This document shows positions 1 through 6,406 of a DNA stretch of 17,270 nucleotides, one piece after another; positions within the stretch are counted from its first letter, which is position 1, and every line of letters starts with the position of its first letter. Source of the DNA: NORP240 sp942492445 (GTDB lineage: Bacteria; Pseudomonadota; Gammaproteobacteria; Pseudomonadales; Pseudohongiellaceae). The translations under genes and the position numbers were made by a program. The notes under the pieces were generated by a model. The model had not been told where the DNA came from. It saw only the letters and a program-made list of their open reading frames with translations, and ran no database searches. Location of the stretch: contig CALOEW010000079.1 of the NCBI GenBank assembly GCA_942492445.1, positions 1 to 17,270 on the forward strand, written 5' to 3'.

Positions 1-344
1 CCGAAACAGGACTTGACCAGTACTTCCTGACGTTTGCAACACCCAGCTTGACCCGGCCCAGCACGGTATTCGCCGAACCCAGCTGAATCCCGTACAGAGC
101 CGGCGAACTGAGCTCATTGATAACCCGGCTGGAGGGGATCACCTTGTGTACCCGCGCTTCGGAAAGCGGGGCAGTAATAGCCCTCACTCAGGTAACTGTA
201 GTCACTGCACATGTTAATGACCCGGACCCGCTGCTCACGTTGCAGGGAGAGTGCCAGATAGTCATCGACGCTGATTACCTGGTCGCTGGGATAATAAGGC
301 GCCCAGTCTTCGGCACGGTTAAGAACGATCAACACCTTCGACAT
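1..344 (-). pseudogene. RimK-like ATP-grasp N-terminal domain protein, frameshifted and cut by the window edge
   Basis: The protein starts at the ATG at 344-342 (MSKVLIVLNRAEDW), behind a good Shine-Dalgarno (GGGAG, 7 nt upstream). The first ~58 residues, including PYYPSDQVISVDDYL and YLSEGYYC, resemble the RimK-like ATP-grasp N-terminal domain (RLAN), which precedes an ATP-grasp ligase domain in peptide-ligase-like proteins. After GYYC, near 160-172, the frame fails. The expected continuation (LSEARVHKVIPSSRVINELS) is in another minus-strand frame and runs to about 40. Near the edge a third frame reads RQEVLVKSCFG, which again fits the domain. At least two frame breaks therefore lie within ~170 bases, while the larger genes elsewhere in the window are intact. 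Decay is the likelier explanation, but local sequencing indels cannot be excluded. The ATP-grasp part would lie outside the window. Family call is fairly secure; pseudogene status is inferred. Confidence 0.65.
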
Positions 345-588
345 GACTGAACTCCCGGAAACGGGATGAATTGAAACCAAAAAACGGCGTGACTATACGG
401 CAAATTCCTTGACCGGCCCAGTAAATTATTCACCGGGACAACCATGCGCCGACCGATGGATCCCGCATCTCCCCACCAGCCCCACCGGCAGTCTTTGATA
501 GCCTGCGGCAAAGGCTTAATATAGAGGAGCCGGGCTGTGACTGAAAAGCACGGTGGGTCACAACACCATTCAATCGGGTCCTGGCGGC
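345..588. other. Intergenic stretch without a recognisable gene
   Basis: I see no convincing coding frame, RNA gene or terminator here. The promoter of the minus-strand RimK-like remnant should lie in 345-420. A TATAGT hexamer occurs on the minus strand about 50 bases upstream of that start, but no matching -35 is clear. Confidence 0.4.
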
Positions 589-687
589 TTAATCGACGTA
601 TTCGATCACATTGATCGAATTAATGAATTTCACCGGGCCGCCAATAACCCGTACTTTATGAGTGGTTATAGCCGGGTAACGGCCTGA
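589..687 (-). pseudogene. Possible C-terminal fragment of an unknown protein
   Basis: On the minus strand a 32-codon open frame reads GRYPAITTHKVRVIGG then PVKFINSINVIEYVD and stops at TAA (591-589). The amino-acid make-up looks like a genuine protein C-terminus, but the frame is closed upstream by TGA and there is no start. Neighbouring minus-strand frames (e.g. VLLELVIRP near 690-715) could hold the preceding part after a frame break. I do not recognise the family. The same bases form nested inverted repeats: TGGCGGC 582-588 with GCCGCCA 637-643, and ATTCGATCA 600-608 with TGATCGAAT 612-620. The alternative is therefore a structured non-coding element. Confidence 0.25.
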
Positions 688-897
688 TCACCAGCTCCAG
701 CAGAACCGACCAACAGCTCAGAACGAGACGGGGCAAGCATCCCGCAGGATACACAACAATGAGTGGAACACCTCTGGCACCTACCCGGATACTCTGGGCT
801 GACGAATCGCCGGAATTCCACTGTGGCACCGAACTCCCCCCTAACACTTTACGCTGGTTATCGGCGCATCCGACACTGCAACAACAGGAGTCAACCT

Positions 898-1998
898 ATG
901 AAGAAAGTTATGCTTGCAAGCCTGTGCCTGGCGGCATTCCAGCTCCAGGCACAACCGTTGGGACTGCCGCAGGTATCGATCCCGGCCAATAATCCCATGA
1001 GCGACGAAAAGGTACAACTCGGCGAGCGCCTGTTTAACGATGTGCGTTTCAGCAGTTCCGCTCAAGTAAGCTGCGCTACCTGTCATGCACGGGAGAAAGC
1101 ATTCACTGACCGCCCGTTAAGTGTTTCGCTCGGCATACGGGACCTGGCCGGCACCCGCAATGCACCCACAGTCGTTAACGCGGCCTACAACAAAACCCAG
1201 TTCTGGGACGGTCGGTCTCCAGATCTGGAAGATCAGTCCCAGCACCCATTCGTCAATCCGGTTGAGATGGGGTTGCCCAACCACGAACCAATAATGCTGG
1301 TGGTCCGCAATGACAGCGATTACCGGAGTGCCTTTGACCGGGTATTCGACGTGGATGAAGACGAGATCACCATGGAACACGTCAAGATGGCCATTGCCGC
1401 ATTCGAACGCACCCTCGTTTCGGCAGACAGCCCCTTCGATCGCTACTACTTCGGCGGCGAGGAGGATGCCATCAGTGCCGCGGCCAAGCGAGGCTTCGAT
1501 GTGTTCCTCAAGGACGGCCGTTGTGTCTCCTGTCATACCATCGAGCAGGACCATGCTCTTTTTACTGACCATAAATTCCATAATATTGGAATCGGAATCA
1601 ACGACATAGTGGACCGGGTTCCCGAATTGTCGTCGGCATTCTTGCGTGCCAAATCCATGGGAACCGATGTCGACGTGGCCGTGCTCAGCGACGAGGATAC
1701 GTCACATCTTGGCCGGTTCGCTGTCACTGACGACGTTGCCGACATGGGCAGTTTCAAAACTCCGACGCTACGCAATATCGACGTTACAGGTCCCTACATG
1801 CACGACGGCAGCCTGCAGACCCTGGAGGAAGCGGTTGAGCATTACAACAATGGCGGCATAACCAATCCCGACGACCCGGTCAATCCTTATCTCAGCGGCG
1901 GTATCCGCCCACTGGATCTGACTGACCAGCAGATCCAGGACCTGGTGGTGTTCATGAAATCCCTTACCAGCCCGCAATACGCCAGTGGAGGTAACTAG
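898..1998 (+). CDS. Di-haem cytochrome c peroxidase, MauG/CcpA family
   Basis: A 366-aa exported di-haem protein. The start at 898 is chosen because AGGAG (886-890) lies 7 nt upstream and the protein then begins with a Sec signal (MKKVMLASLCLAAFQLQAQ); the frame is open upstream to 763 without a ribosome site. Haem-binding CXXCH motifs are CATCH (residues 59-63) and CVSCH (209-213), the two-domain layout of this family. TRNAPTVVNAAY and FWDGR (about 86-106), and SFKTPTLRNI with PYMHDGS in the C-terminal half, are family hallmarks. Members either reduce H2O2 with electrons from small cytochromes or, like MauG, oxidise a partner protein; sequence alone does not decide which. The following phosphoesterase and small cytochrome were probably co-transcribed, and the cytochrome is a plausible electron partner. 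The stop codon TAG forms part of the CTAG target duplication of the MITE inserted directly behind the gene. Confidence 0.93.
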   Translation: MKKVMLASLCLAAFQLQAQPLGLPQVSIPANNPMSDEKVQLGERLFNDVRFSSSAQVSCATCHAREKAFTDRPLSVSLGIRDLAGTRNAPTVVNAAYNKTQFWDGRSPDLEDQSQHPFVNPVEMGLPNHEPIMLVVRNDSDYRSAFDRVFDVDEDEITMEHVKMAIAAFERTLVSADSPFDRYYFGGEEDAISAAAKRGFDVFLKDGRCVSCHTIEQDHALFTDHKFHNIGIGINDIVDRVPELSSAFLRAKSMGTDVDVAVLSDEDTSHLGRFAVTDDVADMGSFKTPTLRNIDVTGPYMHDGSLQTLEEAVEHYNNGGITNPDDPVNPYLSGGIRPLDLTDQQIQDLVVFMKSLTSPQYASGGN

Positions 1999-2029
1999 GG
2001 AACCTCTGATAAAGTCCCACAATGCTCTG
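1999..2029 (+). repeat. Left terminal inverted repeat of the MITE
   Basis: This 31-bp repeat starts GGGAACCTCTGATAAAGTCC and pairs perfectly with 2235-2265. It is bounded outside by CTAG (1995-1998), whose TAG is the stop codon of the peroxidase gene. Confidence 0.85.
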
Positions 2030-2234
2030 GCCTTCAGGCAAGTCTGCTGGCGAGGCGCATTGCCGCCGGCATGCGCCGGCCTGTCTAGGCAGTGCAACGA
2101 AGCCAGCGGGCTTGCGTGAAGGCCCCTTCGGGCTGGGCCTGGCGTAGGGCGTCGCTGCTTCGTTGCCGCGCTTGGCAAGGAGTATGACCATTCCCGGCGC
2201 ACGGCGCCTTACAGAAACACCCGACAGACTCCCG

Positions 2235-2265
2235 CAGAGCATTGTGGGACTTTATCAGAGGTTCC
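2235..2265 (-). repeat. Right terminal inverted repeat of the MITE
   Basis: This is the perfect inverted copy of 1999-2029, followed by CTAG (2266-2269). It contains AGAGG (2257-2261), the only Shine-Dalgarno-like sequence before the phosphoesterase start at 2272. Confidence 0.85.
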
Positions 2266-2271
2266 CTAGGC

Positions 2272-3342
2272 ATGAAAATGAATCGCAGAAATTTCATCAA
2301 AAGTTCGACCACGGCGGCGATCGCCGGAGTCATGCCGGTCAGCCTGATCAGGATTGCCTGCGCACAGGAGTCCCAGGATTTCACCTTTGCCTACATTTCC
2401 GATTCCCACATCCAACACATCGAGGGGACCCGATTCGTGCGCAATTTCGATCGCGGCCTGATCAGCGCGGTGGCGGAAACCAACCTCATGAATCCCAGGC
2501 CTGATTTTGTCATGTTCGGCGGTGACCTGGCGCAGCTGGGGACGAGGGCGGAGCTGGACCATGGCTTCGAGATCCTGTCCGGCCTGAACAACATGGAACT
2601 TCGCGGCGTCATGGGTGAACACGATTATTACCTGGACCTGGGCGACTACTGGAGTGAGCTGTTTGGTGACCACTATTACAGTTTCGATCACAAGGGTGTC
2701 CACTTCGTGGTGCTTAACAGCATTCTCACCTTTGACGACTGGACCTTTAACCGCTGGGAATCGGCCGAACGCCGCATGAACGAAATGGCCGGCCTGGACA
2801 ATCCGAACGGCTCCCCCTTCCTGGTTGGGGAGGCACAGCGACGTTGGCTGTCCGCAGACCTGGCCGACCTGCCCAGGGATACGCCGATCGTGGTGTTCTC
2901 ACATTCGCCAATACAGAAAATCTACCGGGGCTGGAATTTCTGGACCGACGACGCGGAGCAGGTACAGGCGATTCTGCAACCGTTCGATAAAGTCAACGTG
3001 ATCTATGGACATGTTCACCAGATTCAGTACAACCAGATCGGCAATATCGCCTTCAACTCGGTGATGGCGACCGCCTGGCCCTGGCCTTATCCATCCAGCT
3101 ATGCAAAATCGGGCAGCCACGTGCCGATTATGACCGTTCCCATGAACCGGGCCGATCCGTTCTCGGAACGGGATGCCACCGGGTGGCAACTGGTCAACGT
3201 ACACAGCGGTCGGGTGGACCTGGAATACACCCTTTATGACAACAGCAATCGCACCGTTTCATGGAATGGCGCAACCGGCCGGCCGGAGGACAGTTCCTAT
3301 CAGATGCCGGTAAACCGTATACCACCGCAGAATCACTACTAG
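2272..3342 (+). CDS. Tat-exported calcineurin-like metallophosphoesterase
   Basis: A 356-aa protein. The open frame extends back into the MITE, but a Tat signal begins at ATG 2272 (or 2278): NRRNFIK at residues 4-10, a hydrophobic stretch, and a likely cut after IACA. The calcineurin-like metal-site motifs appear in order: SDSH (D44, H46), GGD (D85), GEHD (115-118), SHSP (H211) and GHVH (H247, H249). These normally hold two metal ions that hydrolyse phosphoesters; the substrate cannot be read from sequence. The usual GNHD/E motif here has Glu in place of the metal-binding Asn. The conserved core ends near residue 260 and about 100 further residues are rich in W, P and Y. The cytochrome gene follows after 16 nt, so the two were likely one transcript with the peroxidase. 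The MITE has displaced the original upstream context. Confidence 0.88.
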   Translation: MKMNRRNFIKSSTTAAIAGVMPVSLIRIACAQESQDFTFAYISDSHIQHIEGTRFVRNFDRGLISAVAETNLMNPRPDFVMFGGDLAQLGTRAELDHGFEILSGLNNMELRGVMGEHDYYLDLGDYWSELFGDHYYSFDHKGVHFVVLNSILTFDDWTFNRWESAERRMNEMAGLDNPNGSPFLVGEAQRRWLSADLADLPRDTPIVVFSHSPIQKIYRGWNFWTDDAEQVQAILQPFDKVNVIYGHVHQIQYNQIGNIAFNSVMATAWPWPYPSSYAKSGSHVPIMTVPMNRADPFSERDATGWQLVNVHSGRVDLEYTLYDNSNRTVSWNGATGRPEDSSYQMPVNRIPPQNHY

Positions 3343-3358
3343 GATAAGGGGATCGAAT

Positions 3359-3748
3359 ATGAAATTTCTACTAACAGTATTGGCAATGGTTGCTTCCAGC
3401 CTGGTCGTGGCGGATGAATTCACAGCGGAGGAAATAGAACGCTGGCAACAGCAATACGAGGAAGTCGCGGCCCGGGGCCGGCAACTGTTCACCGACCCGA
3501 ACCTGGGTAGCAACAGGATCGTTTGCGCCCAGTGCCACCCCAACGGCGCCAATACCCACCCGGAGACCTACCCCAAGTTTCAGAAGCAGATGGGCAGGGT
3601 GGCCATGTTGTGGGAAATGATCAACTGGTGTATCCGCAATCCCCTTGAGGGCGAGGAGCTGGCTGCTGACGACCCGGATATGATTGCCCTGCAGGCCTAT
3701 ATTCACAAGGAGCGGGAAGGTGTAGCCCTGGCACCGGGCAAGCACTGA
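3359..3748 (+). CDS. Small periplasmic c-type cytochrome, SoxA/TsdA-like
   Basis: A 129-aa exported monohaem protein. The start is supported by AAGGGG (3346-3351), 7 nt before ATG. The N-terminus MKFLLTVLAMVASSLVVA is a Sec signal. The haem site is CAQCH (residues 56-60). The segment LWEMINWCIRNPLEGEEL (84-101), followed by DDPDMIALQAYI, resembles the C-terminal part of cytochrome domains in SoxA and thiosulfate dehydrogenase (TsdA). In those proteins a Cys can act as axial haem ligand. Cys91 in INWC is a candidate, with nearby Met residues as alternatives. No SoxX, SoxYZ or second TsdA haem domain is present, so a sulfur role is not supported by context. As last gene of the peroxidase-phosphoesterase operon, it most likely shuttles electrons to or from the peroxidase (inferred). 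Confidence 0.85.
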   Translation: MKFLLTVLAMVASSLVVADEFTAEEIERWQQQYEEVAARGRQLFTDPNLGSNRIVCAQCHPNGANTHPETYPKFQKQMGRVAMLWEMINWCIRNPLEGEELAADDPDMIALQAYIHKEREGVALAPGKH

Positions 3749-3839
3749 TCCATCACCCCATCGTTACGGCAACTCTCAGGATGAGAATGGTCAGCAATCG
3801 CTGAAACTGTAACGCCACTTCGAACCTGGCAATCTCCCC

Positions 3840-4898
3840 ATGAAATCACCAGACCACTTTATCCCCTGCCTGTTGGTTTGCATCACCTTGTCCGGTTATG
3901 CACAGTCCCAACCCGATCAGTCTGTCGCGCCACGAACCTATTGGGATCAGCCTGACCTGCAGGGTGTATGGAATTTCTCGTCCGATATTCCAATGGAACG
4001 GCCTGAGCGGTTTGGCAATCAACGTTACCTGACCGAAGCACAGGTTGAAGAACAGCGTGCCCGGATCGAGGCCGCGCGAGCAAGGGCGGAACAGGCGGCT
4101 CTCTCCCCGATTGATGACGGTGCACCCCCGGTCACCGATGTCGTCATTGCCGGGTACAATGATTTCTGGATGGAGCGGGCCGGCCTCAGTGACACAATCC
4201 TTACGTCTCACATCGTATACCCGGAAAATGGCAGGTTGCCGCAACCGGTCCCCGGTGCAATCCGGCAGTATGGTGGCCTGGGTCTGGACAGCCCGGGTTC
4301 GCGCCCGGTGCGCTTTGTAGTGGGTGGAATAGGGGTGAATGGACCGGAAGATCGGGGGTTGTCAGAGCGATGCCTGGTGGGTTTCAATTCCGGCCCTCCG
4401 TTTACTCCCAGTCTTTACAACAATAATGTGCAGATAATTCAGTCCCGCGACACGGTAGCGATCGTGACCGAAAATATCCATGACGCCCGCATATTGCCTC
4501 TGGATGGGCGCCCTTTTGCAGACGACAGGATCCGACTCTGGTCCGGCGACTCCAGAGGTCATTGGGAAGGCGATACACTGGTGGTCGAAACCAGAAATTT
4601 CAATGGCCTCCGACAGAGCCTGGGTACTTTGGATATTTCCTTCGGAAACCCGAATGACAACTACAGTTATGGGCACAACTATGATGCCGTCCTTACTGAA
4701 AGATTCACACGGGTTGATGCGGACACGCTGAACTACGAATTCATTGTCGACGATCCTGCTACCTGGTCTGACCGCGTGGAGGCCCTGATTCCAATGGTTA
4801 AGACAAGTGGATTGATTTACGAATATGCCTGCCATGAGGGAAACTATGGCATGTTGAATATACTGCGCGGTGCCCGGGCGGCGGAGAGATCAGAGTAG
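3840..4898 (+). CDS. Uncharacterised secreted protein with C-terminal YEYACHEGNYGM motif
   Basis: A 352-aa protein with a Sec signal (residues 1-22, ending GYAQS). No good Shine-Dalgarno precedes the ATG at 3840. The mature part has DLQGVWNFSSD (39-49), a charged helical stretch (about 66-85), DSRGHWEGDTLVVET in the middle and YEYACHEGNYGM near the end (about 327-338). I know this pattern from a large family of secreted hypothetical proteins, common in Acidobacteria and environmental Gammaproteobacteria, with no established function; I give it no name. The lone Cys-His in ACHEG is not a CXXCH haem site. The preceding gene ends 91 nt upstream, and a small hairpin (TCAGC-AATC-GCTGA) lies between, so the gene may have its own promoter. 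The sequence is intact and shows no frameshift. Confidence 0.8.
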   Translation: MKSPDHFIPCLLVCITLSGYAQSQPDQSVAPRTYWDQPDLQGVWNFSSDIPMERPERFGNQRYLTEAQVEEQRARIEAARARAEQAALSPIDDGAPPVTDVVIAGYNDFWMERAGLSDTILTSHIVYPENGRLPQPVPGAIRQYGGLGLDSPGSRPVRFVVGGIGVNGPEDRGLSERCLVGFNSGPPFTPSLYNNNVQIIQSRDTVAIVTENIHDARILPLDGRPFADDRIRLWSGDSRGHWEGDTLVVETRNFNGLRQSLGTLDISFGNPNDNYSYGHNYDAVLTERFTRVDADTLNYEFIVDDPATWSDRVEALIPMVKTSGLIYEYACHEGNYGMLNILRGARAAERSE

Positions 4899-4946
4899 GT
4901 TTTGCGCACTAGACTAGAAGGCGCGGCGACCTCGGCCGCAAGCTGC

Positions 4947-4964
4947 GGGGGGGGGGGGGGGGGG
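4947..4964 (+). repeat. Run of 18 G in an intergenic spacer
   Basis: An uninterrupted run of 18 G lies between the end of the uncharacterised secreted-protein gene and the serine hydrolase gene, 84 bases before that start codon. No other homopolymer in the window comes close. It could be a slipping tract that varies promoter spacing, or a sequencing/assembly artefact of the poly-G kind known from two-colour Illumina chemistry. Confidence 0.8.
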
Positions 4965-4994
4965 AAGGACCATCAGGACCACCACGCAGAGGAA

Positions 4995-5006
4995 GAGGTT
5001 CCCTAG
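4995..5006 (-). repeat. Remnant of a MITE right end with its CTAG flank
   Basis: GAGGTTCCCTAG repeats exactly the right end of the MITE at 2258-2269. CGCAGAG (4985-4990 region) just upstream matches the inner part of the same inverted repeat at 2234-2240, so the copy looks like a right end with an internal deletion. No left end is visible; the bases from 4905 to 4946 are too diverged to align. The match is short and could be partly chance. Confidence 0.4.
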
Positions 5007-5048
5007 TTATTCAACAGCCTGTTAATTACCGTGCAATAAGGAACCGCT

Positions 5049-6311
5049 ATGAGAATGACTTCACCGGACCGGAGAAACCACACCAAACCGCATTTAGTCG
5101 CGGTGATCTCGATCTCAATGACCCTGGCGGCAATTTCGTTTTCCCCGCTTAATGCCATTGCTCAAGAACAAAGAGGTACCGAAATCGACAGCTATCTGGC
5201 AAACCTTGTAGATTCGACGCCTGTACCCGGCGTTGTCGCCATGGTCAGTCGTAGGGACGAGGTGCTGTATGCAGGAGCCTTCGGTCATCAGGATGTAGCC
5301 AACAAACTCGGGATGCAGCTGAACTCGATCTTTCGTATTGCGTCGATGACCAAGCCTATCACCTCGGCGGGTGTTCTTATTCTGGTCGATGAGGGAAGAA
5401 TCTCGCTGGACGATCCCATCTCCAGCTATTTTCCGCTGTACGGAGCAAAACAGGTCATTACCGCTTTTGACTTCGACAGTGGAGGCATGGCTACAAGACC
5501 TGCCGGACGCGACATAACCATTCGCCATCTTCTTACCAATACCTCCGGTCTTGGCTACAGCTTTTCCAATGAAATGCTGAGGCAGCTTGAAATCAGCGGG
5601 TTGGATACTGATCCAGAAACTGTCCCGCTGGTGGCTGATCCTGGAACCCGATGGGTGTACGGAAGCAGTACAAGAGTTCTTGGTTACCTGATCGAGGAGC
5701 TGACTGGCGTATCGCTGGAATCCTTTCTAAAAAGCCGGATATTTGAGCCTCTGGGTATGCACGAAACCTCATTTTATGTCAGTGCCTCTCTGATGCCGCG
5801 GGTTGCCACGGTGCATAGCACCGCTGCCGGGCAGTTGCTGGAAATACCCAACCAGGGTTCCATCGCGTCGCCCGAAAATGGTGACGGTGGTTTAACGTCG
5901 ACTGCTGGAGATTATACAAAGTTCATCCAGATGTTTCTCAACGGCGGATTGTCCTCCAGCGGCGAGCGCATTCTGTCTGAACACTCAGTAAACCTTATGG
6001 CGCAGAATCATATTGGTGACATTTACGTGGAAACCCAGGCCGCTGCAAACCCTGCTCTTGTCCGGCCTTTTCCGCTGGGAGCAGGCCGGGATAAATTTGG
6101 GTTGGGCTTCCAGATCACAGGCGCCCATGATGACGACGACCAGCGGTCTCCGGGCAGCCTGAGCTGGGCAGGAGTCTACAACACGGAATTCTGGATCGAT
6201 CCCGAACGGGGTATTGGTGCGGTGTTACTCATGCAATACCTGCCTTTCTATGATGCCGCTGCCATTGAAGGATTACGGAACTTTGAACGCCTTGTTTACG
6301 AACAGTTCTGA
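5049..6311 (+). CDS. Secreted serine hydrolase of the beta-lactamase / penicillin-binding (class C-like) family
   Basis: A 420-aa protein starting at 5049, with AAGGA (5038-5042) 6 nt upstream. It has a basic N-terminus and a hydrophobic signal segment ending NAIAQ at about residue 39. The nucleophile motif SMTK (S99-K102) lies in FRIASMTKPIT. The second motif is YGS (204-206) in WVYGSSTRVLGYLIE. The third, usually KTG or HxG, is probably SWAG (372-375) in a glycine-rich strand followed by EFWIDP. HLLTNTSGLGY (160-170) and PLGMHETSF are typical of the Pfam beta-lactamase family, which includes esterases, D-aminopeptidases and transpeptidase-like enzymes. Lack of KTG makes true antibiotic resistance unlikely; an esterase or amide hydrolase is more plausible. 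The substrate is unknown. It seems to be a single-gene unit with 150 bases of disturbed spacer before it. Confidence 0.9.
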   Translation: MRMTSPDRRNHTKPHLVAVISISMTLAAISFSPLNAIAQEQRGTEIDSYLANLVDSTPVPGVVAMVSRRDEVLYAGAFGHQDVANKLGMQLNSIFRIASMTKPITSAGVLILVDEGRISLDDPISSYFPLYGAKQVITAFDFDSGGMATRPAGRDITIRHLLTNTSGLGYSFSNEMLRQLEISGLDTDPETVPLVADPGTRWVYGSSTRVLGYLIEELTGVSLESFLKSRIFEPLGMHETSFYVSASLMPRVATVHSTAAGQLLEIPNQGSIASPENGDGGLTSTAGDYTKFIQMFLNGGLSSSGERILSEHSVNLMAQNHIGDIYVETQAAANPALVRPFPLGAGRDKFGLGFQITGAHDDDDQRSPGSLSWAGVYNTEFWIDPERGIGAVLLMQYLPFYDAAAIEGLRNFERLVYEQF

Positions 6312-6402
6312 ACGGCCCTGTGGTACCGTTCCATTCCGGACCTGAGCTGCAAAAGGGCTCTTCAGCAGGCTGCTGCCGAAGCGCATTGCCGTCGGCAAGC
6401 GG
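6312..6402. repeat. Diverged, truncated copy of the MITE family
   Basis: Bases 6370-6401 match the interior of the MITE at 2044-2075 in 28 of 32 positions without gaps (common core GCGCATTGCCG). The similarity extends left with small gaps: GCTC...TTCAG at 6357-6365 against the inner edge of the left repeat, and possibly GGACCTGAG near 6338 against the repeat end. No right half or target duplication is visible. This appears to be an older truncated relative directly behind the serine hydrolase stop. Confidence 0.55.
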
Positions 6403-6406
6403 ATTA

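Larger units (their letters stand above)
1995..2269. mobile_element. Non-autonomous IS5-like MITE with perfect terminal inverted repeats
   Basis: Two perfect inverted copies lie at 1995-2029 and 2235-2269. The outer four bases on each side are CTAG, which is palindromic and fits a 4-bp target duplication of YTAR type as known for IS5-group elements. The inverted repeats proper are then 31 bp (1999-2029 and 2235-2265), beginning GGGAACCTCTGATAAAGTCC. The element is 267 bp without the duplications and has no transposase frame. Inside are a second inverted repeat, GCAACGAAGC (2094-2103) with GCTTCGTTGC (2157-2166), and a GCCGGC-ATGC-GCCGGC hairpin (2065-2080). Perfect end repeats imply a recent insertion. 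Family assignment to IS5 rests only on repeat shape and target site. Confidence 0.8.

Noticed and set aside
763..897. Upstream extension of the peroxidase frame to ATG 763
   Set aside because: No ribosome site at 763 and the added residues are not signal-like; 898 has AGGAG and a clean signal peptide.
2242..2271. Upstream start of the phosphoesterase at ATG 2242 inside the MITE
   Set aside because: It would place ten element-encoded residues before the Tat signal; the Tat motif begins properly after 2272.
3749..3839. Possible terminator between cytochrome and the next gene
   Set aside because: GTTAC/GTAAC and TCAGC/GCTGA stems are short and not followed by a T-run.
4841..4846. ACHEG in the uncharacterised secreted protein as a haem site
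   Set aside because: There is a single Cys before the His, not CXXCH, so covalent haem is not supported.
6306..6330. GAACGG...CCGTTC hairpin at the hydrolase stop as terminator
   Set aside because: Six-bp stem with a ten-base loop and no T-run.
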